This document shows positions 44,312 to 55,596 of a DNA stretch of 64,000 nt, piece after piece. Within the stretch, counting starts at the first letter, position 1, and every line of letters starts with the position of its first letter. The stretch is from Bicyclus anynana. Its lineage: Eukaryota > Arthropoda > Insecta > Lepidoptera > Nymphalidae. The notes beneath the pieces were generated by a model. The model did not search any database, had not been told where the DNA came from, and saw only the letters and a program-made list of their open reading frames with translations. Made by a program: the position numbers and the translations under genes. The DNA lies in contig NC_069087.1 of assembly GCF_947172395.1 (NCBI RefSeq), positions 14,403,107-14,467,106 on the forward strand, given 5' to 3'.

Positions 44312-45706
44312 CGGAACGACCAGCTCGAGTCAACTATTTGCGAAAGTGATACCACCGTACAAACAGATAAAACATTTCTATTTGTGAACAATAAAACGTA
44401 CATTTCGTCATATCGTTCGCATTGCCGATAACTCAGTTGCTGGGTCACCGCATCGATTATGTTATTGCCAATATATTATTTATATCTAATTAGGTATATC
44501 CTTATCTTGTTGATTTAGTATACTTTTATGTACGTACCTATACTCGTACTTTAAAAGAGAACATTTACTTTTAACATACATAAATTACCTAAATTACGTA
44601 ACAACATTAAAATAGATAGCTATGATAAGTAGAATATTCCAATAATGCAAAAAAACAGCTAATGGCTTCGTAATTAAGTGTAATTTTCAGTGCATTTAAA
44701 TGTTTTACACACATTTGTAAAAGCTACAAAAAATTGGTTTAATGTGTGGGGACATAATTATCAACCTGCTCTTTAAATACCGTAACATGTTTAATACTTT
44801 AAAGTTTTATAACTATAAATATAAAAAGCCTCAACAGCTTTAAGGTAAAGGACTCAACACAGAGAGCTCATAGGTCATATCTTGCCCGTCCAAGTAGGAA
44901 TGTTGGTCATTAACAAAAGATATGAAATTTCTTGTCAAATATTCTTTTAAAAAACATATTACTATGCATTCAAAACAAATAAGGCATTTAGAATTCATAA
45001 TTATGCAAAACTGATTCTCATATCTTAAACATACATATTTGCAAACAGTTGTTTTATCTTCTCTGCAAACATTTCTATCAGATTTACAAAATAAACAAGA
45101 CATATTTCTGTATCATGTTATATATTAACTACTATTTGTATAACTTGTATAATACTATCTACATTAAAAACTTTGTACACAAGTGACGACATATTAAAAC
45201 TTCATTAAAATTTAATTTGCAGTCACATCATTTATAGTATTTTAATTTCTTTTATTTTTTTATCGCCCATTGCTACTATTGTTTCACTACATTAAAGTGT
45301 AATATTCAAGGTAAAAACCACAGAGTTATCTATATCTTATAGCCGGCCTTAGCATATGCCAACCAATCATGCATACCCCAAATATTTGTGCACTGCTATT
45401 ACTACTATTTCTTCTTCTTTAATTTAAATTATTACATACAATTTTTATTCAAAATCAATACTAAGTTTGTTTTTTAATTATAGATTATTCATAGTAAAGC
45501 ATAGTGATTGAAATTAATTTTGTTTTAGATACATAAACATCATGAGAGACTTCATTGCACAAGTAGGTAGCAAAATATTGACACAGTTACATTTCAAATT
45601 TGGAATGCAAAAATATAAGTCTATGGCGAAACTTTTATAAAAAAATAAGTATCCCAAAGCGCATAATATAAAATCAGGTAGTAGACGATAAAAAATAAAG
45701 GCTGTT
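44312..45706. other. ALDH7A1 promoter side and 3' UTR of the C22orf39 homologue
   Basis: ALDH7A1 transcription should begin just above 44311. The right part is the 3' UTR of the C22orf39 homologue; a reverse-strand AATAAA sits near 45441. A minus-strand 87-codon frame (44840-45103) is cysteine-rich but matches nothing I know, and I leave it uncalled. Confidence 0.45.
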
Positions 45707-47567
45707 CTACATAATTGAGCAATAGCTTGTAATACTTTCATCTTCCTTGCCTTCCTTCATTTCTTTGGCTTTATGTGCTAAGTATGTGTTCTCGTCTCTC
45801 TTCACCATCCAATCTGGCAATGGTTGTTCCCAGTCTGGAGGCGGTCCATCTCTTTTAGTCCATGTATCATTTTGATAATGTGATTTTAATCTCTCAAGTC
45901 GCCGGTTTTTTTCACTGTTGATTACTGCTTCCTTCAATAATAGAAATAGTAAACATTAGCTACAATGACAAGTTAGCCTTTGACTGCAATCTTATCTGAT
46001 GTAAACTATGATGCAGTTTATGATGGAATGCTCAATAGCTTGGTGGACATATTGGAGTAGTATGCCACAGCCGATTAATAACACCAGACAAAAATGTAAT
46101 ACAAAGAATTATCTATGATCTAAATGAATTCATAAATCTTTGGCCGCGTAGCACAGGGGTTCAGGAGATGACTGTTTGATGACAGAGGAAAGTAAGGAGT
46201 GTGAGCTACATTATGTGCACATGAATGAATAAGGAATACAACTGCCACCCGCTCATCTCCGTTGTTGTGTTTGTAACCCCACACCCCTTTACTGCATGAG
46301 CGAGGACTTATTATTAATTTTGCCTGTAAGACTCTGGCATTAGGCTCGTCATCTTACAAAAAACATGGTGGTATTCGTATTTCTCATGCATAGGTAAATA
46401 ACTAAAATCCCCTACTGCTCTTCAAATGTGCATATTATTGTTACCCACTATTAATATTGTTTCATCACTGTCACTGTCACACTGTCAGGTGTCACTTGGA
46501 ATAGACAGGCAAATAACCGATCAGTGTGGCAGGCTCTAGGGGAGACCTATGCTGTAAAGCACGACAATCTCAACACTCACCGGTGTCAATCAAATAAATT
46601 TGTAAATAATTTTAAGATATTCGTGATTGTTTAATAAAGGCTATTATTAAATATTGTTTCATCAAAGCTGATCATCATCAGTCACTCAACTGTATACAGA
46701 CTGTATGATTGTAAAGATTGTTCTGTAAAAGAAAGGTGGCCTACTCTTGATATTGTAGACTTTAATGGACATTACTTGGTAAACTTTGTTAAACTTGGTA
46801 AACTTTGTTAACAATTTTACATGATCTTTTGCATGAAACAAAAACAAAACATAATACTCACAGCTGCCTTCAGATCTTTATCGTCAGTCCACTTGCAGCA
46901 GTTATTGTAGTCCTTCTTCCACTGGTTACAGTCTAATGTATCGCCATATATAAAGTACTGGTGGAATCTTCCTCTGAAACTTGTGCACTCCTTGTATTCA
47001 TCTTTATACACCTCACAGTCTCTTATCTGTGAAAAATAACACAATTGTTAACCATAAATAATACATAAACCATAAATATACTCAAAGATTTTATACTATT
47101 TCATATGTTACTAACACATTGAAACTGAGGCACAGGCTAATTGTCTTAATTTCATGTAGTCACATAGTTATCATGTGCCTGTAAGTACTATAGTATTATA
47201 GTTGTATAGTAGTATTGTAGTATAGTTACTTAAACCAATTATCGAGCATAAGTGGAAGCCCGCGACTTCGCCCGCCCCTATACCTCTTTAATCCAGCCCT
47301 GTCGCAAATCGTTCTTAGCAGACATCTACTAACTATAAACTATCAAATTTAATTTTTGTACTTCTCTAGCGGTTTTCGAGATTTCGTGATGTCTTTCGCA
47401 TTTATATATTTAGATTACTTATTTACTTAGAATAGACTAACCAGCCATTTGTCCTCTGGTTCAATTGATTGAGGTGGTTCATCTGCTTTTGTAGCTTGCT
47501 CTTTAACCTCAGGAACTTTGACATTTTCATTAGTTACTGACTGTTGTTTCTCATTATCTTTAGACAT
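45707..47567 (-). CDS. C22orf39 / UPF0545 homologue with twin CX9C, 3 exons
   Basis: Exons 47442-47567, 46862-47026 and 45707-45931 give 171 residues, with all junctions in phase 0. Residues 1-42 are an acidic, lysine-rich lead. Residues 43-97 are the family core (RDCEVYKDEYKECTSF, then GDTLDCNQWKKDYNNCC). The cysteines fall as C46-x9-C56 and C75-x9-C85, a twin CX9C pattern, plus C86. The rest includes a WEQPLPDWM box matching the conserved C-terminal Trp-Pro motif. The vertebrate member (PANTS) has been linked to synaptic plasticity; its biochemical role is not settled. The start is the first ATG of the frame. The gene is divergent from PEX5, with 651 bases between start codons. Confidence 0.88.
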
Positions 47568-48218
47568 ATTTAAAAAATATACTCTTTATAAACTTTTAAT
47601 CTTCATAATAATATCTTATTTCCGAGTTGCATAACCTATTTTGTTAAGAATTTAGATTATAGTGTTTCTTTATTAACAAATGGGTAATTATATCAAACAT
47701 CCACTCAGAGTTCGAAACAAGTAAAACAGAAGAGAATGGATTACAAAAAATTCGCTCAGCTGTAAAAGAATTAAAATAGATTCTATAAAAACACTTTAAA
47801 CTTTGAGGTTATAAACCTAACCAAGAGAAGTAGAGTCAAAATAAATGTCACTTCTGACAATCAGCTGGTTTTCAATTCTACTCTAATCTATGATTACTAA
47901 ACAAATTCAAAGACTATAAATTAATTTACTCTTTGGTCAAATGACAAATGTGAATTGTGATGTGTTTATTTTAAATGTATTTTATAATTATTTAATACAT
48001 AGCAGTACTACTGGTACTTATCTTGAATTTTGCGGAAAATAGAAAATTAACAGCTATTGTTGTAATTGAACTGTAACCTTTGCGTTCGGATAATGTTTTG
48101 TGATTGTAACATAATTTTGTAATAAAATTGTAACTTGAAACTTTGCTGCTACCCCTGCTACCGTTAAAATAACAAGGAAAAAATCGTGTAATCGTGAAAT
48201 ATAAGTGTGAAACTAAAT
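47568..48218. promoter_or_regulatory. Divergent promoter region, C22orf39 homologue and PEX5
   Basis: A 651-base spacer between divergent starts holds both 5' ends. It has ATGTCA, TGACA, GTCAAATGACAAATG (about 47848-47950) and no obvious TATA box. A GTG at 48207 is in frame with PEX5 but is not a plausible start. Confidence 0.5.
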
Positions 48219-49811
48219 ATGTCGTTAAATAAACTCGTCGGCGGTGACTGCGGAGGAAATAACTCCCTAGTTCAGTTAACTAATATTGTGAGCCGTGATG
48301 CTTCCAGCGCACACTCATTATCTCAGTCGGATAGATTTGTTAACGAATTCATGGCACAGAATTCTCAGGTTCCCCAAACATTTAATATGAACGCCTTGCT
48401 TAATAACATACCTGAGGTAGAAAAACCTATGGCTAAGCCTGTCCAAGCGCCCATGACAAGTGTGTCACCTTACAGTTCTCAGCAATACGCGCCCTGGTTA
48501 GCAGGACCTTCTTCTTCCTTTATGCCAGCTCCTATGATGCCATTTCAAATGCCATATCAACATATGCAGAAACCCATAGCACCGTCCAATGTACAAATAC
48601 AATATGTTAGTGAATCTGAACTACAACAAACCTCAGTTCAGTCTAAAGCTCAAGAGTATGTCAACAGTGTTAAGGAGGATGATGAACTGGCTTATAATCA
48701 GTTTATGTCCTTCATGAAAAAAATAAGCGCAGGAGAAATGCACTTTGGAGAGACATTAGAAGCAGAACAGAGACAAGCAAATAAAGATAAAATAGTAGAA
48801 GAAATGGCAGAGAAATACAAAGATGAATGGGCTAAATTGAGCAATGTAAATGATTATTGGAACACTGAAGCCGCAAATGGAATAGCCAAGGAATACACTT
48901 TCACTGAGGGCAATGTTATGTTGGAAAATAAAAGTGCTCTAGAAATAGGTAAAGAGAGACTGAAGATGGGCGATGTGCCGGGAGCAGTCCTATGCTTTGA
49001 GGCAGCAGCACAACAGCAACCAGACTTGGCTGAAGCATGGTTCCTATTGGGAACCACACAGGCAGAGAATGAGCAAGATCCATTGGCAATAACTGCTCTA
49101 AAAAAATCTTTAGAATTGGATCCTAGACAACTAGAAGGCTACATTACATTAGCGGCTGCTTACACTAATGAAAATTTAGATAAATATGCATACATAACAT
49201 TAACAGACTGGCTAAAGGCAAGTCCAAAATATAGTGACTTAATTCCACAAGATATAAATCCTCAGAACATGAACCTAAAGGAATTAGAGGCATATGTGAC
49301 ATCCTTGTACTTAAAAGCAGTACAGTTAAATCCTTCAGAAGTTGACCCTGATGTCCAAAATGCACTTGGTGTTATATTTAACATAAATCACCAATATGAC
49401 AAGGCAGTGGATTGTTTTAAGGCAGCACTAATGGTGTCATCTGATAATGCTAAATTGTGGAACAGACTTGGTGCTACATTAGCTAACAGTGACAGGTCAG
49501 AAGAAGCAGTAAATGCATATCACGAAGCTTTGAATTTAGAGCCCGGCTTCATTAGAGCTAGATACAATGTGGGCATTACTTGTATGAACTTAAAAGCTTA
49601 TAAAGAAGCAGCACAACATTTTCTAGTGGCATTAAACCAACAATTAAAGGCCAAAGGAATGTTTCCCAATGACTCCTCAGTTGACAATAGTTCTTCAACC
49701 ATTTGGACAACCCTCAGAATGGTTTGCTCTTATATGGGTGAACATGATGTTGCGAAGTTAGTTGATGAAAGAAATTTATCAGAACTCAATAAATTCTTCG
49801 AAGATTCATAA
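48219..49811 (+). CDS. PEX5: PEX5, peroxisomal targeting signal 1 receptor, uninterrupted frame
   Basis: One uninterrupted frame of 530 codons. It starts MSLNKLVGGDCGGNN, with the conserved Cys at residue 11 that is mono-ubiquitinated during receptor recycling in the family. This fixes the ATG at 48219. The first 190 residues are disordered and Met/Pro/Gln-rich, with DRFVNEFMAQ resembling the docking part. From about residue 240 come TPR repeats that bind the C-terminal SKL-type signal (EAWFLLGTTQAENEQDPLAI, LWNRLGATLANSDRSEEAV, RARYNVGITCMNLKAYKEAA); the Asn residues in LWNRLGATLAN and ARYNVGI match known cargo-contacting positions. PEX5 shuttles between cytosol and the peroxisomal membrane. 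No introns interrupt it, unlike all its neighbours. Confidence 0.96.
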   Translation: MSLNKLVGGDCGGNNSLVQLTNIVSRDASSAHSLSQSDRFVNEFMAQNSQVPQTFNMNALLNNIPEVEKPMAKPVQAPMTSVSPYSSQQYAPWLAGPSSSFMPAPMMPFQMPYQHMQKPIAPSNVQIQYVSESELQQTSVQSKAQEYVNSVKEDDELAYNQFMSFMKKISAGEMHFGETLEAEQRQANKDKIVEEMAEKYKDEWAKLSNVNDYWNTEAANGIAKEYTFTEGNVMLENKSALEIGKERLKMGDVPGAVLCFEAAAQQQPDLAEAWFLLGTTQAENEQDPLAITALKKSLELDPRQLEGYITLAAAYTNENLDKYAYITLTDWLKASPKYSDLIPQDINPQNMNLKELEAYVTSLYLKAVQLNPSEVDPDVQNALGVIFNINHQYDKAVDCFKAALMVSSDNAKLWNRLGATLANSDRSEEAVNAYHEALNLEPGFIRARYNVGITCMNLKAYKEAAQHFLVALNQQLKAKGMFPNDSSVDNSSSTIWTTLRMVCSYMGEHDVAKLVDERNLSELNKFFEDS

Positions 49812-50207
49812 GTGATGTAATTGTCACAAAGTTGTAATTATTTTGATAAGCGTTATCAAATTGTGATATGTAAGTGAGGGGCAATACAATGTTATTTTTT
49901 TTATATATTTTTGTAAGATAATATTGATAGTGTTAATTATATGGATTGTTAATGAGATAAAAGATGGGTTAAAACTATAAAATTTTTCATTTACTTAAGA
50001 CTGTAGCTTCATCTAGCCAATATGGGTAACCAGACCAAATTAAGGGCATTACAATTAAAACTTCATAAGAGGCTCTAACATTACATTATCAAAAATAATA
50101 ATACAGAACCCTAAAAGGATTACTCTTATCAACTAAAGTACCTATAGTATAAAGATAGGTTAAAAAAAAAGTAGGTAACAATCTTTTTTATTAACATATT
50201 AAATAAA
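49812..50207. other. Convergent 3' ends of PEX5 and TRMT44
   Basis: This 396-base gap holds the PEX5 3' UTR and the TRMT44 3' end. A reverse-strand AATAAA (plus-strand TTTATT near 50186-50192) lies about 20 bases past the TRMT44 stop. Nothing else was seen. Confidence 0.6.
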
Positions 50208-53200
50208 TTAAAGTTTTTCATGTAGAAAACTACACACAGATCTATCCAACGGGCACTTTTGTGGGTGGTTATTATAGAACCAACATATCTTCACTTGCAT
50301 TTTTACATCATTTCCCTGTTTTTTATTGATCATATTTTTTTTCACCTCCTCTATTGTTCTGGGAAACCTAAATTGCACACATCCCTTTTGAACTTCAAAA
50401 ATGTGATGATTATTTCTTAGAAGAGTTTGTAAGCCACCACATTCTGATTTTAATGCTTTTAATAAATTAGACGGTATTAAGTCCACAAGGTCATTTATTT
50501 GTATCTTCTTGCCACAGTACCAATCTGCCTCTAAAGGGCACCCTTCCAGCAAATAATTTGTAATACACATAATTATTTGAGAACACACACCTTTATCTAC
50601 CTGTGTACAGTTTCTTACTTTTTCAACAGGGTCTCTAGTTTTGAAATCATTTAACTCATTATTAGTAACACCATTCAAGCTTAATCCTATTTGCTCATTC
50701 ACAATCTCATGTACAACATCTAAATATTTATCATATTCATCTTCTTCATATAGTCTCTGTCTGCCAATAAGACATATCCTTTTTGTACTAGGAATTTTGA
50801 GTCTATCCATTTTGGTTTCAAATCCAAACTCTTGGCATACAGTTTGGATATATTCCAAGTATTCAGTATATTGACTTTTCGAAGAATTCTGCCTCTGATA
50901 TTTAGTACCATCAAAATTGTAAGCACAACATGGCAGTAAAAAGAAGTTACATTTATATGAACTTCTTGCAGCTATCACCGGTATCCAAGGTGTGAGCTCA
51001 TCTGAATGGTTGCCTATGATCCAGGTCCCGTGTGAAATGGTATGAATATTTGTGGGAGTTACTGTCATTTCCTGAAACAGTTGAATGAGTAAACAATTGT
51101 TTACTGTGGTTTTGCTATGCTACTGGAAATTCCAAGAATTTTAGCTACAGTAGACATTAAGTTACAATAAAATGGGAAATTCCTAGTCCAATGTAGGTTT
51201 GTAATGTGTTGTCAGGTTAGGTAGTATGTTTTTTAACTATAAAGTGTATGCCACTGCTATCATGATAGCACTGTTAGGTCCTTTGTTACTTGATTTAAGG
51301 TGCACTGCAGTGTAGAAAGAACTCTTATTTCTGGATAAATACACTGTTTGGAGCAGATAAGTCATACATTTCAATCAATATATTTTTAACAATATTTTTG
51401 TAAATCAAACAAAAAATTATAATTACCTTTAGTTTAATATTGTCTGGATACAAATCCCATATTTTTCTTTTTCTTACATCAACACCTAATCCATCATGTC
51501 CCTCCATTGTCAAGATGTAAACAAGTAAACCATTGCCACAACCCACATCAACAAATGTCTGCGAAGTCATTTGTTCCTCCCATAGAAGGAGTAAATATGT
51601 TGCAATAGCTACATCCTCATAAACAAACTTTGTTGGGTCTGTGCATTCAGGCCATATCTGAAAAAATATATTAATAAACAGATATAGTACCAATGTGTTC
51701 ATAAAGTCTATATAACTATTGATGAAATGCTGACACCAGAGACTCTGAGTATTGGACTGGAACAATCATTATGTACAAGTCACAAAGAACAACAATTTTT
51801 TTTTAATCATTCTATATCTAGAACTTCTGCAAAACTTATTATTTTTTTATAACTTTATATGCTTTGTATCATGCTAACATGAAAATGCTAATGCTTCTTT
51901 TGGTTTAACAGGTTTTATGCTAAAAAGTCTAAGTACTGAGCCTGGTATCATAGTCCTGAGACTGTCAGCATAGTTGTTGGTGAGAAAAGCAAGTTAGTTA
52001 CAAATTTTTTTTTTACAAGAGAATATTTGCCATATCTTTTAAACATGCCTGATATTCTCATTCTCTTCCAACTAGTCGGGAAAGAGTGTATTGGGAGTAG
52101 GTACAACAATAGACCAATGGGGTGGGGATCCACCCGCTTAACTATTGAGCTATTGAGGCTCTAAAGTTAGAGGGTTTGTAGGAGGCAGTTACAAGTTTCT
52201 AGTACCTATTATTGTTTTATATTTCATCATCAATGCATCAACTAGCTTATGAGACGCAGGCGTGACTGAAACAAGCTTTAAGTGCAAAATATACCTTAAC
52301 CATCTCCTTGCCATATTTTAATTTCAACTGGTTGTACTTTTCATAGTATTTGTCTAATGATACTAGGGCTAGTGATTTATTGCAAAATTTATGGGCTTTA
52401 TTAGGCACAATCTCTTTACTCCATTTCACAACTTGAGGCAGAACTGTATTTTTGAGCCATTGATTGACTTTTTCAGAAGCATCTGTAATAAAGTAATTTA
52501 GCCTTACATATTGCCAGTATTTTTTTTAAATCTTCAATTAAGCAAATGCTTGTTCAATAGTACTGTGGATACAGATAGATCTCAAGACAAGAAAGATAGC
52601 ATAAAAACCCTAATCCCCTATAATAACTGAACCCTATAGGAACTGAGAAGTGCTAAAGTAGGCTGTCATATAGGTACAACTTGTGTAAATAACCTAAGTT
52701 ATGCTGATGATATGGTACTTCTGAGTCCCTCAATCAGGGGACTTAGGCACTTGCTGAACATCTGTGAGCAGTATGCCAGGGATCACGGTCTCAAATATAA
52801 TGTGAAAAAGACACAGATAATGATATTTCGGGCAGGTAAAGGTCCGGAAAATGTGCCTTTGGTTCTTTTAGATGGAACTCCCATAGAAAGGGTGAACAAA
52901 TTCAGGTACTTGGGGCATATTCTAACTGAGGATTTGCGTGATAATGAAGACATAGAGCGTGAACGCAGGGCTTTGGCTGTTCGGTGTAACATGCTCGCTC
53001 GCCGGTTTGCGAGGTGCAGTCCTGAAGCGAAGCTGACACTGTTTAGAGCATACTGTCAATGCTTCTACACCAGTCAGCTTTGGGTCAATTGCACCTCAAG
53101 GGCACGTAGCAGCATCAGAGTGCAGTATAATAACGCATACCGAATTCTGATGAAACTGCCTAAATACTGTAGTGCATCGGGTATGTTTGCCGAAGCCAAA

Positions 53201-54375
53201 GTACAGGATTATTTCGCGATCATCAGATCGCGAACTGCGGCTTTTTGGTTCCGTCTCCGGAATTCTCGAAATGAAATCCTCAGCGTGTGCTCCGAGTGCC
53301 CTGAAAACCCTATCCTAAAGTATTGGCTTACCGTGCATCGCGACAGAAACAGGAAATAAAAATGATTGCTCTCCTAGAGAAATGTTGTACCTAACGTACC
53401 AAATAGTTTAATATTTATATTATTCGGTTCTTTACTGTAGACTTATTACTTAATTAATTAATTACTTTTATTTATTATGTATTTGTATATTTTAAATGGG
53501 TTTTTAGCCTGAAATAAAGACATATTATTATTATTATTATTATTATAATAACAAAGCAGAGCAAAAGGAGTAATATGGATACAAAATTATCTTGTTAAAG
53601 GCTCTCTACATACCCTGTATCCTATTCATAAGCCAATCTTAGGCCACACTAATAAATAAATATTAAAAATATTTTCATATCTATTTAAAAATCTATAGTT
53701 TTCACAATTTTTCCTTTATTTGTGCTTATGGAGTTACCAAATTTCAAGATTGAGTTTACAGGTTTGGATTTCCTCCTGTAAACTAAGAATCTATCTATCT
53801 ACATCTACAGTGCTGTGTTTTGTAGTGCTATCTACAGTGCACCTAAAGTATGGGTTTAATATAAAGATATAATTTACTTTAAAGGTAAAAGTTTACTAAC
53901 CGGCTGGTGTTTTCAAAACTATTTCATTATTTATCAATGAAAAGCTATAAGAAAATGTAGGACATAAGTTTTGTTTGTCTTCCCTGGGTGTTACATCGAT
54001 AAATTTCACTTTTAGCTCAGTCTTTTGTAAACAAATCATTTGATAAGCATGACTTTCTCCGTAGTTCTTTGGAAATAGTTCCACTAATATGATTTCAACT
54101 TCAGCTTTATTTTCATCATCTTTTGTCGATTGCACTGTCAAATAATCTGTAAGGAGATGCACAAAAGTTGACCTTGCATTTACACCATTCTTTAATTTCA
54201 CAAAATCCAATATAGCCTCTATGTTGCATGGTAAAATTTTCAAGTTTTGTTTGGCTAGAACTGTAGAACCCCAACACCTTTTATTCACTATGTGAGATTT
54301 ATTAATTAAAACGTTAATAGATTGCCAAAATGAGTTCACAGTTACAGCGGTAATATATTGATTTTTTACTTCCAT
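50208..54375 (-). CDS. TRMT44: TRMT44, tRNA (uracil-2'-O-)-methyltransferase, 4 exons
   Basis: Minus-strand exons 53901-54375, 52295-52482, 51427-51657 and 50208-51071 join in phase to give 585 residues, close to yeast Trm44 (about 570). Residues 222-264 carry the family block FVYEDVAIATYLLLLWE and the SAM-binding motif FVDVGCGNGLL. The last exon has HGTWIIGNHSDELTPWIPVIAA, the second family signature, and ends with a CCCH zinc finger at C561, C571, C578 and H582. The enzyme methylates the ribose of U44 in serine tRNAs in the cytoplasm. The start codon is the first ATG of exon 1, giving MEVKNQYIT. Intron 1 (1.4 kb) harbours an antisense LINE fragment. The first 158 residues are poorly conserved, as usual for this family. 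Confidence 0.92.
52632..53560 (+). mobile_element. Non-LTR retrotransposon 3' fragment in TRMT44 intron 1
   Basis: A plus-strand open frame from about 52632 to 53359 includes the reverse-transcriptase catalytic box SYADDMVLLS, then the thumb region (KYNVKKTQIMIF, FRYLGHILTED) and the C-terminal domain. A stop at 53357-53359 is followed by a 3' UTR and a (TTA)n tail at 53523-53555. It is 5'-truncated within the polymerase domain but the remaining 240 codons are intact, so the insertion is young. Microsatellite tails occur in RTE- and CR1-like LINEs; the clade is uncertain. Confidence 0.88.
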
Positions 54376-55596
54376 ATCTTCATTTCATTCAATCAATTTT
54401 CATGAAAAAATTTAATTTACAAACACACAGGTCATAGACACAGAATTCTAAATAAAATAAAAAAGAAACATTTTTTATTTATTCTAGTCACAGATTTTGT
54501 GTCTCTGAGTTCTGGATATTTTGAGCCCAAAAGTCACTGTTTTACGAATCTGTGAAAGAGATGCTAAAGAATGAACTTGACAGAGCCGTAAAGCTTGGTA
54601 TTTAAAAAAGTAGCCTCAAGACGTAACCCTTCTGTCAAAGTATAAGATCAAAGTTTTATAAAAACTACTTCTTTAGAATCGATGTTTTATTTTTTAATCG
54701 TTTTTGTCGTGTAAAGAGCTCTCTAAAAACTGTCTATAAACCAGAACCATGAAATTTTTTGGGAGCACTTTATATGACGAAAATCATTACAAAAATGAAA
54801 CATCTAATAGAAACAGTTTTTAAGTACTTTGATATAAGGATAACGTCTAGCGACTAGCGAGGAAGGTCCCGACTATATTTCAATTCGTTTGAGGTGTTAA
54901 CACTCGTTTCTACTTGACAAAAAAAATCACTTTAATCTTCATTTGACGGATATGGTGATAATCACGCCAGTGTGCTTTCGGGCAAAAGGTTCGTCAAGTA
55001 ACGGATTCTACATCCTTTACGCACCTACTGTGGTGTGTATAGAATAGCCTTTCCCATCCTTTCCCTTGTTAATTACACGATTAACTTTGCAACGAATGCA
55101 TATTTACGCTCTGCTGTGATTGGCTGGACTTGAGGATCTACCTTGCTACATGTTGGTACTTAGGTGGTGATAATGTTTATTAGATTATTTTCTGCTATAC
55201 GTAATTTACAATTTTGTTGGTGAATTTGAGTGGGATACAAGTCCCCAAGTATTTGGTCTGAGCCTAATGTCCAGAGCCACGTATTAAAATAAAAAAAAAA
55301 CATAAGTTGACAAATGACACTTGATGATAAACGTCAACGACTCAACGTCAAAGTCTTCCCCCCACCATCCCATCTTCATCTTGACACTTCGACAGCAAAA
55401 AAAATACTTGTCGTTGACTCGTTGTCTTTGTCTTGACTTGTCAAATACGAAACAAATTACAATTTTATTTTAAAAATAGATTATTGTATGATAATCATCA
55501 AAGTACATATAATTTTTGTACTAAAATACACTGATATAATTAAATGCCTGTCTTATGTTTGCCTAGGATTCATTATTAAAGGGATCTATGTAGGTA
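54376..55596. promoter_or_regulatory. Divergent promoter region, TRMT44 and PPIP5K
   Basis: A 1.2-kb spacer between divergent start codons. At about 55300-55450 there is a dense cluster of TGACA/TGTCA and CGTCAA motifs (TTGACAAATGACAC, CAACGTCAAAG, TTGACACTTCGACAG, CTTGACTTGTCAAA). Its boundaries and function are inferred. Confidence 0.5.

Noticed and set aside
44840..45103. Minus-strand 87-codon cysteine-rich frame (MSCLFCKSDRNVC...)
   Set aside because: It matches no family I know, the spacing does not fit a zinc-finger class, and it lies in AT-rich intergenic or UTR sequence. It could be chance.
48207..48218. Upstream in-frame GTG as PEX5 start
   Set aside because: The conserved N-terminus with Cys at position 11 begins at ATG 48219; a GTG start is not expected in an animal gene.
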